From: Verrucomicrobiia bacterium
Lineage (GTDB): Bacteria; Verrucomicrobiota; Verrucomicrobiia; Limisphaerales; Fontisphaeraceae
DNA: 64,000 nucleotides
Assembly: GCA_026414565.1 (NCBI GenBank)
Contig: JAOAIT010000007.1
Location: 1 to 64,000 of the forward strand
Direction of reading: 5' to 3'
Positions within the stretch are counted from its first letter, which is position 1, and each line of letters begins with the position of its first letter. Positions 35,369-43,147 of this stretch are shown piece by piece. Both the position numbers and the translations under genes were made by a program. A model generated the notes under the pieces. The model ran no database searches. It was not told where the DNA came from and was given only the letters and a program-made list of their open reading frames with translations.

Positions 35369-37342
35369 TTAATGCCCCCCGCTGGTTTTGAGGCCGTGGA
35401 GGGACTCGGCCTGACTGAGGCGGCTCCAGAAGAAGCCATAGAGGGCGATGGCCACAAAGCAGGCCATCGGCACAATGAAGCCGCGGGACATGTTGGTCTG
35501 GTCGGCCACATACCCCATCAGCTTGGGCAGAATGGCGCCGCCCATGATGGCCATGACGATGTAGGCCGAGGCTTTTTTGGCGCGCACGCCCAGCCCGAAA
35601 ATGCCCAGCGCGAAAATGGTGGGGAACATGATGGACATGAAGAAGTAGCTCAGAAACACGCATACCACGGAGAGCCAGCCGAGCTTGAAGAACACCAGCA
35701 GGCAGACCAGCACATTCATCAGGCCGTAAAAGCCCAGCATCCGGTGGGCGCTAAACCGCTTCAACAACCATGCGCCGGTGAAGCGGCCCACCAGGAAGCA
35801 GAAGAAGCCGAAGGAGGCCAGGTTGGACGCCCCGGCGTCACTGATGCAGTAACGGCCGGGGGTGTAGTTGAGCAGACCGGCGAAGCCATCGGTCAACAAC
35901 AGGCGGTTGAGCAGGGGGGTGTTGCGCTCCCTCTCCGGCAGCGCCAGCATTTCCTTGGTGGCGGCGCTCAGGGAGACGCCGGCAAAGATTTTTGCATCGT
36001 AAATGTTGGTGCCGCGGACGATGCTTTTCAAATCCTGCACCAACGGCACGCTGAGAAGTTTGGGGTTGGTTTTGCCGGGGATGTACTCCGCCAGCACCGC
36101 CCGGGTGTCGGAGGATAGTTTTTCCGCCACCAGCGCGGCCACCGGATCGCTTTTGGCCTTCAACCGGGCCGCCAGCGCCGGCAGATCCTTCAGGTCATCC
36201 CGCGTGAAGGAGGTGTTGACCTCGATCCATTTTTTGGTGCTCTCGCGGTGCCACGCGGCGGGCAAATCCGGCACTTCCGAGGTCACGTAGTTGATTAAAA
36301 AGCTGAAAATGCCGGCCTGGGCGGCCACATACAGAAACTGCGCCGCCACGGCGCCGGAGAAATGGGGGTGGGACCAGATGCTATGATGGGAAAGTTTGCG
36401 GGTGAGCGGCGCGATGAGCACGGCGGCCACGGCAAAAATCAGCACGCCCAGCCAGAACAACACCACCGTCAGGGCGTGATCGGCGTTGATGGTGAACGAG
36501 GAGGGGTGGGGCAGGGCGGAGGCCAGGCCTTTGAGCGATTCACCCACGCCGGTGGCGCTGAGGATCAACCAGGAGATCATGCCAAAGACCAGCAGCAGGA
36601 TGGCCACATTGACGAGCAGTAGGCCATAAACCAGCCCGCGCGAGGCCGGCTTGACCGCCGCTTCGGCGCCATTGTTTTTATCGTCCAGATGGTAGTCGTC
36701 TTCCGTGTTGATGTCCGGCATGGGGGCGAAATAGAAAATGACGGCCAGAATGATCACCACCACGGCCACCCCGGCATAAGGTATCCAGAGCGTCTCGGCG
36801 CCGGTGCTGCGCCCGGTTTCGTCGGTGCCGTAAAAGTATAAACTGCCGGCAATCGGCCCCAGAATCCAGCCCACACCGTTGCAGGATTGGGCCAGATTGA
36901 TGCGGGTGGCCGCGTAGCGTTTGTCGCCCAGCACCGTGGTGTAGGGATTGGCCACTGTTTCCAAAAAGGTCAGGCCGGCGGCGATGGTGCAAACCCCCAG
37001 CAAGAAGGCCCAGAACTTGGCAATGTGCGTGGCCGGGATGAACCAGAGGCCCCCCACCGCCACCATCAGGAGGCCGGCAATAATGCCGCCTTTGTAGCCC
37101 AGCCGGATGGCCAGCCAGCCCGCGGGCAGCGCCATGATGAAGTAACCCAGGTAGTGCGCAAACTGCACCCAGGCGGACTGGCTGAGCGTGAGCTTCAGTT
37201 CGTTCTGGAAGTGCTTGTCCATCACATCAATCATCCCGTTGCAGAAGCCCCACAGGAGAAACAACGAGCTGACCAGCGCGAAGGTGAAGGCGACATTTCT
37301 GCCGTCGGCAGTTACAAACAGACCTTTTTTCTCGGTGTTCAT
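35369..37342 (-). CDS. MFS sugar transporter, FucP-like, with a large loop insertion
   Basis: The 657-residue protein has 12 predicted membrane segments. It resembles the FHS/FucP (L-fucose:H+ symporter) branch of the major facilitator superfamily (LLWGFCNGMIDVMDKHFQ near the start; TFLETVANPYTTVLG; a C-terminal MFPTIFALGIFGLG). FucP is ~440 residues; here a polar segment of ~150 residues (~351-497) is inserted after the seventh helix, on what should be the periplasmic side. The gene is convergent with the Gfo/Idh/MocA oxidoreductase, with which it may share a sugar pathway. The substrate is inferred only by family. Confidence 0.88.
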   Translation of the reverse strand: MNTEKKGLFVTADGRNVAFTFALVSSLFLLWGFCNGMIDVMDKHFQNELKLTLSQSAWVQFAHYLGYFIMALPAGWLAIRLGYKGGIIAGLLMVAVGGLWFIPATHIAKFWAFLLGVCTIAAGLTFLETVANPYTTVLGDKRYAATRINLAQSCNGVGWILGPIAGSLYFYGTDETGRSTGAETLWIPYAGVAVVVIILAVIFYFAPMPDINTEDDYHLDDKNNGAEAAVKPASRGLVYGLLLVNVAILLLVFGMISWLILSATGVGESLKGLASALPHPSSFTINADHALTVVLFWLGVLIFAVAAVLIAPLTRKLSHHSIWSHPHFSGAVAAQFLYVAAQAGIFSFLINYVTSEVPDLPAAWHRESTKKWIEVNTSFTRDDLKDLPALAARLKAKSDPVAALVAEKLSSDTRAVLAEYIPGKTNPKLLSVPLVQDLKSIVRGTNIYDAKIFAGVSLSAATKEMLALPERERNTPLLNRLLLTDGFAGLLNYTPGRYCISDAGASNLASFGFFCFLVGRFTGAWLLKRFSAHRMLGFYGLMNVLVCLLVFFKLGWLSVVCVFLSYFFMSIMFPTIFALGIFGLGVRAKKASAYIVMAIMGGAILPKLMGYVADQTNMSRGFIVPMACFVAIALYGFFWSRLSQAESLHGLKTSGGH

Positions 37343-37612
37343 GCGATTGCCCCCGGCAGGCGGACAAAAGAGGCCGGCCCGCCGGCGAATGAGTTATGCT
37401 GTGTTAGTGCCGCTTTGGTAGCCAAAGCCGGGCGGCGCGTCAAGCGTGGCCTCAAGCACTTTGGGACGAAGGCCGCGTGTGGAGCCCCAGGAATGCCCAT
37501 GCGCGGTCCCCTTAGGAATGGCAGTGCGGCGGGGCGATCTGTGGGTAGAGGGCCAGTCTGTTGCCTGCAGGCGGGGCCGGGGCTGTTCAATGGAACAGCG
37601 GAGGCATCCGGG

Positions 37613-37652
37613 CAAAAAAAACTGGCGGCCCGGTGTCCGGCCGGGCCGCCAG
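37613..37652 (-). terminator. Strong intrinsic terminator downstream of aspS
   Basis: CTGGCGGCCCGG (37622-37633) and CCGGGCCGCCAG (37641-37652) form a perfect 12-bp stem with a 7-nt loop. Read on the minus strand the stem is followed by eight T residues. It would end a transcript coming from aspS, about 330 bp after the aspS stop, before the MFS gene. Confidence 0.88.
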
Positions 37653-37779
37653 ACAACTACTCACCCAAAGAAGAAGGCGCCGGGTGGTGTGACCCAACGC
37701 AGGGGGATTGGTATAGAGGGCGTTTTGCCGTCGCCATGAGGGCGGCGGCGGTTGGCGGCAACTGTGTGAGTCCAGTAAC

Positions 37780-37817
37780 CATAAACCAAGTTACCGAGTG
37801 GTAACAAGCATAAACCA
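37780..37817. repeat. Direct repeat flanking a palindrome
   Basis: Two copies of CATAAACCA (near 37780 and 37809) flank the inverted repeat GTTACC-GAGT-GGTAAC (37790-37805). This symmetric arrangement is typical of a regulator binding site or an mRNA structure. It lies ~440 bp upstream of the MFS start. Confidence 0.45.
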
Positions 37818-37983
37818 TGCCGGACCTCACGGGCCCGAGGAGCAGGAGCGCCCGGGCGGCGTTTGGGGCCTTAAACCCGCAAAAATAAGGGGTTTGGGCG
37901 GTAGGAGGCTGCCGGGGCCACGGTCAGGTTGGCGCGGCCGGCAAGATTTGCTGGCACAGTTTTGACCAGTGGTTGGTAATTTA

Positions 37984-39822
37984 TCACCCTTGCGCGGCGG
38001 GAGGAGGTTTGGGGGCGGGCGCATGATGTCCCCGGCCCAGTTTGACCTCCAGGTGCAGTTCCCGCAGTTGGCGGGGTTCGGCGGCGCTGGGGGAATTGGT
38101 CATCAAGCAGGTGCCCTTGGCGGTCTTGGGGAAGGCAATGACATCCCGGATGCTGGGCGTGCCGCACAAGATGGCAATGAGGCGGTCAAACCCCAGGGCG
38201 ATGCCGCCGTGGGGCGGGGCTCCATAGCGGAAGGCCTCCAGCATGTAGCCGAAGCGGGCCTGGGCAATATCGGGCGGGATTTGCAGGATGTCCTCGAAAA
38301 TGGTTTTCTGGACGTCAGGCTGATGAATGCGGATGCTGCCGCCGCCCAGTTCCACGCCGTTGACCACGATGTCGTAGTGCTGACCGCGCACCTGCTTGGG
38401 ATTGGTTTTCAGCAGGGGAATGTCCTCGGCCACGGGGGCGGTGAAGGGGTGATGGCTGGAGTACCAGCGGTTTTGCTCCTTGTCGAAACTGAGGAGCGGG
38501 AAGTCCACCACCCACAGAAAATCAAAACGGTCTGCCGGGACGGCGAGGCGGCCCATGGACTTGAGCAGCTCGGCGGCGTAGAGGCGCAGCTTGCCCAGAA
38601 TCTCGCAGGAGGTCAGCCAGGGCCCGGCGGCAAAGAGGAGCAGGTCGCCTTCCTCCACGCTCATCCGGTTTTGCAGGGCCTCCTTTTCAGCAGGGGTGAA
38701 GAATTTGACGATGGGTGATTTCCATTCGCCGCCCTCGACTTTGATGAACGCCAACCCCTTGGCCCCCATGCTTTTAGCCAGCTCGGTAAAGGTGTCCATC
38801 TGCCCCTGGGTGGCACAGGCCAGCCCTTTGGCGTTGAGGGCCTTGACCACGCCTCCGTCGGCCACGGCTTGGCTGAAGACCTTGAAGCTGCTGCCGCGGA
38901 AGGTTTCGGTGAGGTCCACCAGCTCCAAACCGAAGCGGGTATCGGGTTTGTCAATGCCCCAGCGGTTGAGGGCCTCGACAAAGGGGATGCGGGGGAAGGG
39001 GGTGGGGATGTCCATGCCCAGGGCCACCTTCCACAGGCGCTTGAGCAGGCCTTCAATCAGGGCGTAAATGTCCTCCCGTTCGATGAAGGACATTTCGAGG
39101 TCAATCTGGGTGAATTCGGGCTGGCGGTCGGCCCGGAGGTCTTCATCCCGGAAGCATTTGGCCAATTGGAAATAGCGCTCGATGCCGGCCACCATGAGGA
39201 TTTGCTTGAACTGCTGCGGGGACTGCGGCAGGGCATAGAACTGGCCGGGGTTGGTGCGGCTGGGCACCAAAAACTCCCGGGCCCCCTCCGGCGTGCTCTT
39301 GAAGAGCATGGGCGTTTCGATTTCCAGGAAGCCCTGCTCATCAAAATACTGCCGGGTGGCGGTGGCCACCTTGTGGCGCAGGCGCAGGTTGCGGAGCATT
39401 TCGGGCCGGCGTAAATCCAGATAACGGTATTTGAGGCGCAACTCTTCGTTGACCTTGGAGGCCGCCTCCGGATCGTCCACCGGGAAGGGCAGCACCTCGG
39501 TGTGATTGAGCACCTGCAACTCGCGCGCCACGACTTCCACTTCGCCGGTGGCGATTTTGGGGTTGGCAGTGCCTTCCGGGCGAATACGCACCTTGCCGGT
39601 GACCAGCACCACCGACTCCGGGCGCAGGGCGGCCGCCTGCTCGAAGACGGCGGGGGCCAGGTCGGAGGGATCAAACACCACCTGTGTGCGGCCCTCGCGG
39701 TCCCGCACGTCGAGGAACAACACCCCGCCGAGGTCCCGGCGCGAATGGACCCAGCCCGTCAAAGTGACCGTTTGCCCGGCGTGTTCCCGCCGCAGCTCAT
39801 TACAATGATGCGTCCGTTTCAT
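37984..39822 (-). CDS. aspS: Aspartate--tRNA ligase (bacterial type)
   Basis: The 612-residue class IIb synthetase has an OB-fold anticodon domain (~1-105, GWVHSRRDLGG), the catalytic core with motif 2 (FRDEDLRADRQPEFTQIDLE), the bacterial GAD insertion (~300-425) and motif 3 (GIALGFDRLIAIL). The C-terminus RDVIAFPKT is typical. The ATG at 39822 (MKRTHHCNEL) is chosen over an upstream start at 39897. It ends in a short Pro/His-rich extension. Whether it charges only tRNA-Asp or also tRNA-Asn cannot be told here. Confidence 0.97.
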   Translation of the reverse strand: MKRTHHCNELRREHAGQTVTLTGWVHSRRDLGGVLFLDVRDREGRTQVVFDPSDLAPAVFEQAAALRPESVVLVTGKVRIRPEGTANPKIATGEVEVVARELQVLNHTEVLPFPVDDPEAASKVNEELRLKYRYLDLRRPEMLRNLRLRHKVATATRQYFDEQGFLEIETPMLFKSTPEGAREFLVPSRTNPGQFYALPQSPQQFKQILMVAGIERYFQLAKCFRDEDLRADRQPEFTQIDLEMSFIEREDIYALIEGLLKRLWKVALGMDIPTPFPRIPFVEALNRWGIDKPDTRFGLELVDLTETFRGSSFKVFSQAVADGGVVKALNAKGLACATQGQMDTFTELAKSMGAKGLAFIKVEGGEWKSPIVKFFTPAEKEALQNRMSVEEGDLLLFAAGPWLTSCEILGKLRLYAAELLKSMGRLAVPADRFDFLWVVDFPLLSFDKEQNRWYSSHHPFTAPVAEDIPLLKTNPKQVRGQHYDIVVNGVELGGGSIRIHQPDVQKTIFEDILQIPPDIAQARFGYMLEAFRYGAPPHGGIALGFDRLIAILCGTPSIRDVIAFPKTAKGTCLMTNSPSAAEPRQLRELHLEVKLGRGHHAPAPKPPPAAQG

Positions 39823-40062
39823 GTCCAGGGGGTCGCGTGGCCTTGCCATGCAACCTGCAAAACGCCGGATGCTGGCGTGAGTGCGGCCAATTTTCAAAAC
39901 AAAAAATCAACTCCGTTTGCCAGGGGGCAGCCCAGCTTGGGGGAGGGGGCAGACCCACGGGGCCGCCGGGGGGGAATATTCGCTTGACTCTGGTGTGGGT
40001 GGCGCGATGCTGTTCGCGACTAAAAACCGGTTCCCATAAACCATCAACCAACCCTCGACGCC

Positions 40063-40440
40063 ATGCCAAAAATCGAAATCATCGGTGTTTATCCCATTGA
40101 CGCCGAACAGCCCGTCCACCTCGTTGAGCTTTGGGTGCGCGGAGCCCAGGGCAAATTTAAAATCGGGGACATCACCCAGGAAGTGCCGGGAGAGCCGCCT
40201 GATAATTGGCAGTGCCCTTACCTGGAGAAGCTGCTCAGTCCGTCCGGGGACAAAGTGGTGGCGGATGACTTTGAACTAATGAAGCGGCCGGACCTCTGGA
40301 GCGGTGACATGCGGCTGGCCTTTTTCTTTCACTACCTCGATTTGGAGCTGCCGCTCAAGACGCCGTTCGGGGAGGTGCAGCTTCCTGCGGAAACCGAGCT
40401 GCCTGACCGGCTCGCGATGATTGAGTACGAGGAGCCCTGA
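40063..40440 (+). CDS. Conserved-looking hypothetical protein
   Basis: The 125-residue soluble, acidic protein has no signal peptide, membrane segment or cysteine cluster and matches no family I recognise. It starts MPKIEIIGVYPIDAEQPVHL and ends in a Glu/Pro-rich tail. Codon usage looks like its neighbours and the frame is clean, so it is probably real. It stands alone between aspS (divergent) and the small lipoprotein gene. The start is ATG 40063 with no clear ribosome-binding site. Confidence 0.7.
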   Translation: MPKIEIIGVYPIDAEQPVHLVELWVRGAQGKFKIGDITQEVPGEPPDNWQCPYLEKLLSPSGDKVVADDFELMKRPDLWSGDMRLAFFFHYLDLELPLKTPFGEVQLPAETELPDRLAMIEYEEP

Positions 40441-40540
40441 GCTGGAGCCGACAAACGCGGCAATGAACTTGTGCCCGGCGCCGCTGCGGCCGTTGAGGCG
40501 TTCTTGGGGCTGAGTGGCTGAGCAGCGGGCCGTGGGGGCC

Positions 40541-40560
40541 TGGCGCATTACGCCATTTTA
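40541..40560 (+). promoter_or_regulatory. Small hairpin with T-run just before the lipoprotein start
   Basis: TGGCG (40541-40545) and CGCCA (40551-40555) form a 5-bp stem with a 5-nt loop followed by TTTT, only a few bases from the ATG at 40564. It could be a weak terminator of the upstream gene or a structure occluding translation of the lipoprotein. Confidence 0.35.
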
Positions 40561-40563
40561 ACT

Positions 40564-40971
40564 ATGAAAAGAGCATTAATAACCAGTCTTATCCTTGGTG
40601 GCCTGCTCGCGCTGGCAGGTTGTGCCACGTCCAAATCCACCGCGCAAAAGCCGGAGCGGGGACCGGATGGCACGATAGCCTATTTGGTGGAGGTGGAGTC
40701 CAGCGAGCCGGGCGCCCGCATTGAGGTCAACAACGAGTACGTGGGCAAAGCGCCTTGCACGATCAAGATTTTCGGGGACAAGGATGGCACGTTTCATAAT
40801 TTTGGGAGTTATCACTTCAGGATTACGGCCTATCCGGTCCGGGCGGGGCAGCAGCCGCAGACGAAGGAATTTCGCACGGGAGGATGGTTTACCGAGGAGG
40901 ACAGGATTCCCCGAAAGATTTTCTTCGACTTCGGTCCCGTCCCCGAGGCACAGAAACCGGAGACGAAATGA
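40564..40971 (+). CDS. Small PEGA-like lipoprotein
   Basis: The 135-residue protein has a signal peptide with the lipobox LAGC (Cys ~20), so it should be lipid-anchored in the envelope. The mature part contains one PEGA-like module (SSEPGARIEVNNEYVGKAPCTIKI), a fold that in such proteins usually sits on the cell surface or periplasmic face. The rest is beta-rich. No partner is evident nearby. The same module type is repeated in the kinase at 10.9 kb. Confidence 0.85.
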   Translation: MKRALITSLILGGLLALAGCATSKSTAQKPERGPDGTIAYLVEVESSEPGARIEVNNEYVGKAPCTIKIFGDKDGTFHNFGSYHFRITAYPVRAGQQPQTKEFRTGGWFTEEDRIPRKIFFDFGPVPEAQKPETK

Positions 40972-41229
40972 TGAGACTGCCAGATTAAAGCACCGGAACG
41001 GCCGCAGACGTGCCAGGTAATTGGCTCGGGCTGGCGCGTGGAGGCGCTGCGTGGTTTGGCCGGTTAAGGAGGGGAAATCCGGCATGTACTGCAGACCATA
41101 AGCCGCAAGGGGTGAGAGGTTCATTTTGTTGATTTTAGACCGGCAGGCCGCATGGCGGTGCCCGGTTGGAGCGGGCGGACTTTTTTTAATTGGACTGTTC
41201 AACGGAGGCAGGAGTAGTACTATGGGGTT

Positions 41230-41646
41230 ATGAATGACGTTGTCATTGCGACCATTCAGAATCTGCTGGAACTTCACCAACTGGAAGAGCAACTGGACCG
41301 TGCCCGTACGGGCAAGGCTGAAATCCAAGCCAAAATTGAAATCATCCGGGGGAAATTGATCCCCAACATCCTCGGCCATCATGACCGGATGCGCGCCCGG
41401 GGGCGCAAGAGTATTGCGCCGGTGCGCAACGGGGTGTGCGCCGGCTGCCACATGGTGGTGGCCACGGGCATTCTGGCCACGTTACGGCGCCAGGATGACA
41501 TTCAGCTTTGTGCCAATTGCGGCCGGTATTTGTACATTGACGAAACGCCACCTGAACCCCCGGCGGAGGCCGCGTCAGCCGCTGCGGAAGCGCCCGCCAA
41601 AAAAGCCCGTAAAAAACGTGTCAGCAAGAAAGTCCCGGTGGAGTAA
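41230..41646 (+). CDS. C4-type zinc-ribbon protein
   Basis: The 138-residue protein has an N-terminal coiled coil (~1-50). A zinc ribbon with CAGCHM (CxxC) and LCANCGRYLYI (CxxC) follows (~70-105), then an Ala/Lys-rich tail. This matches the small zinc-ribbon family formerly grouped with DUF164, thought to bind nucleic acid or a nucleic-acid enzyme. A possible start-stop overlap exists upstream (atggggttatga at 41222), which could couple translation to a 3-codon reading frame. Function is unknown. Confidence 0.82.
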   Translation: MNDVVIATIQNLLELHQLEEQLDRARTGKAEIQAKIEIIRGKLIPNILGHHDRMRARGRKSIAPVRNGVCAGCHMVVATGILATLRRQDDIQLCANCGRYLYIDETPPEPPAEAASAAAEAPAKKARKKRVSKKVPVE

Positions 41647-43099
41647 ATCAGCCCTTCTTCACATCTTCCAGGGCGCAGTCTTCCTTTTCCTGGCTGGTGG
41701 GGGGGCCGCTGCGTCTGGGGCCGCTGTGTTGCCGGCCATTCGCATTGCGCCCGACAGTCGCGGTTTTATCACGGCTGCGGGCCGCCCTTATGTGCCTTTT
41801 GGGGTGAACTATTACCGCCCCGGCACGGGGTGGGCGCCCCAGGTTTGGAAGAAATTCGATGCCGCCGCCACGCGGCAGGATTTCGCGCGCATGAAGGCCC
41901 ATGGGGTGAATTGTGTGCGCGTTTTTCTCACCTACGGCTCGTTTTATTGGGAGAAGGGAAAGTTGTCACCCGAGGGGCTGGAGCGGTTTGAGCAAATGCT
42001 GGCGTTGGGGGAGGAATTTGGGATTTACCTGCACCCCACCGGGCCGGATCATTGGGAAGGCTTGCCGCCGTGGGCGGCCCGGGATCGCATGGCCAGCGAG
42101 GAAGTCCTCGCCGCCCTGGAGGAATTCTGGCGGCTGTTTGCCGCCCGGTACAAGGGGCGCGGGGTCATTTTTGCTTATGATTTGCTCAATGAGCCGGAAT
42201 TGCCCTGGGATTCGCCGGCGTTGCAGGAGCGTTATGGCCGATGGGTGACGGCGCGGTATGGCACGCCTGCCCAGGCCGCCAAAGCATGGGGTTTGCCGGA
42301 GAATTTTTTTGCCAACGGCCTGCGGGCACCGGAGGCCAAGGATCAGCCGCGCAACGCGTGGCTGTTGGATTACCAGCATTTTCGGGAGTCCGTGGCGGAT
42401 GAATGGACGCGCCGGCAGGTGGCGGCCATCAAGAGCGTGGATCCCAACGCCCTCGTCACGGTGGGCTTGATTCAGTGGAGCATCCCGGCGGTCTTGCCCA
42501 CCATGCGGCATTATTCCGCCTTCAAGCCGTTGCGGCAGGCGCCCTTTTTGGACTTCCTGGAATTTCATTTTTATCCGCTGGCACAAGGGGCCTATGAATA
42601 CCGCTCGGCGGAGGAGGAATGGCGCAATCTGGCGTATGCCGAATGTCTGGCGCGGGAGGTGGCCCGGGCCGGCAAACCGGTGGTGATTGCCGAGATGGGC
42701 TGGTATGGCGGGGCCAAACCACGTTTTGATGGCGGGCGGCATCCCGCCGCGGACGAAGAACAGCAGGCCCGCTGGTGCCGCCGGCTGGTGGAAGTTACGG
42801 CGGGGCTGGTGACCGGTTGGCTGAACTGGGGTTTTTATGATCAGCCGGAAGCCACCGATGTGAGCGAGCTGACCGGGCTGATGACGGCCCAGGGCGAGAC
42901 CAAGGCCTGGGGACGTGAGTTTTACCGGCTGTCCCGCTGTGTGGAGGGCCGGTCCCTGCCGCCGCGGCCACTGCCACAGCGGCCGGAAATGGATTGGGAT
43001 CTGCTGATCACCAGTCAGGCGGCCGGGCGGGAGTACCTTGAGCGCTATTACCAATCTTTCCGCCAAAGCCCCCCTCCCGTGCCGGCGATGTTGGAATAA
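41618..43099 (+). CDS. Secreted glycoside hydrolase, clan GH-A (GH5/GH42-like)
   Basis: The probable start is a GTG at 41618, inside the end of the zinc-ribbon gene (29-bp overlap); it gives a basic n-region and a hydrophobic signal segment (ALLHIFQGAVFLFLAGGG). The predicted 493-residue protein is a TIM barrel with acid/base E192 in LLNEP and nucleophile E359 in VIAEMGW. The YGTPAQAAKAWG stretch recalls GH42 beta-galactosidases, while the active-site layout also fits GH5. The substrate is unknown. Start uncertainty lowers confidence in the N-terminus, not in the family. Confidence 0.82.
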   Translation: MSARKSRWSKSALLHIFQGAVFLFLAGGGAAASGAAVLPAIRIAPDSRGFITAAGRPYVPFGVNYYRPGTGWAPQVWKKFDAAATRQDFARMKAHGVNCVRVFLTYGSFYWEKGKLSPEGLERFEQMLALGEEFGIYLHPTGPDHWEGLPPWAARDRMASEEVLAALEEFWRLFAARYKGRGVIFAYDLLNEPELPWDSPALQERYGRWVTARYGTPAQAAKAWGLPENFFANGLRAPEAKDQPRNAWLLDYQHFRESVADEWTRRQVAAIKSVDPNALVTVGLIQWSIPAVLPTMRHYSAFKPLRQAPFLDFLEFHFYPLAQGAYEYRSAEEEWRNLAYAECLAREVARAGKPVVIAEMGWYGGAKPRFDGGRHPAADEEQQARWCRRLVEVTAGLVTGWLNWGFYDQPEATDVSELTGLMTAQGETKAWGREFYRLSRCVEGRSLPPRPLPQRPEMDWDLLITSQAAGREYLERYYQSFRQSPPPVPAMLE

Positions 43100-43147
43100 C
43101 CGCCGTTGTCAGGGGGTATTCAACGCAGGGGGTGAAAAACTGCGTGC

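Larger units (their letters stand above)
37343..37983. other. 641-bp intergenic region between the MFS gene and aspS
   Basis: No convincing coding frame, tRNA or known riboswitch was found here. It contains a strong intrinsic terminator on the minus strand at 37613-37652 and a palindrome flanked by direct repeats at 37780-37817. The ~330 bp between the aspS stop and the terminator could be a long 3' UTR or hold a small RNA. Confidence 0.6.

Noticed and set aside
37800-37983. Possible RNase P, tmRNA or signal-recognition RNA in the aspS-MFS gap
   Set aside because: No conserved core of any of these RNAs was found on either strand.
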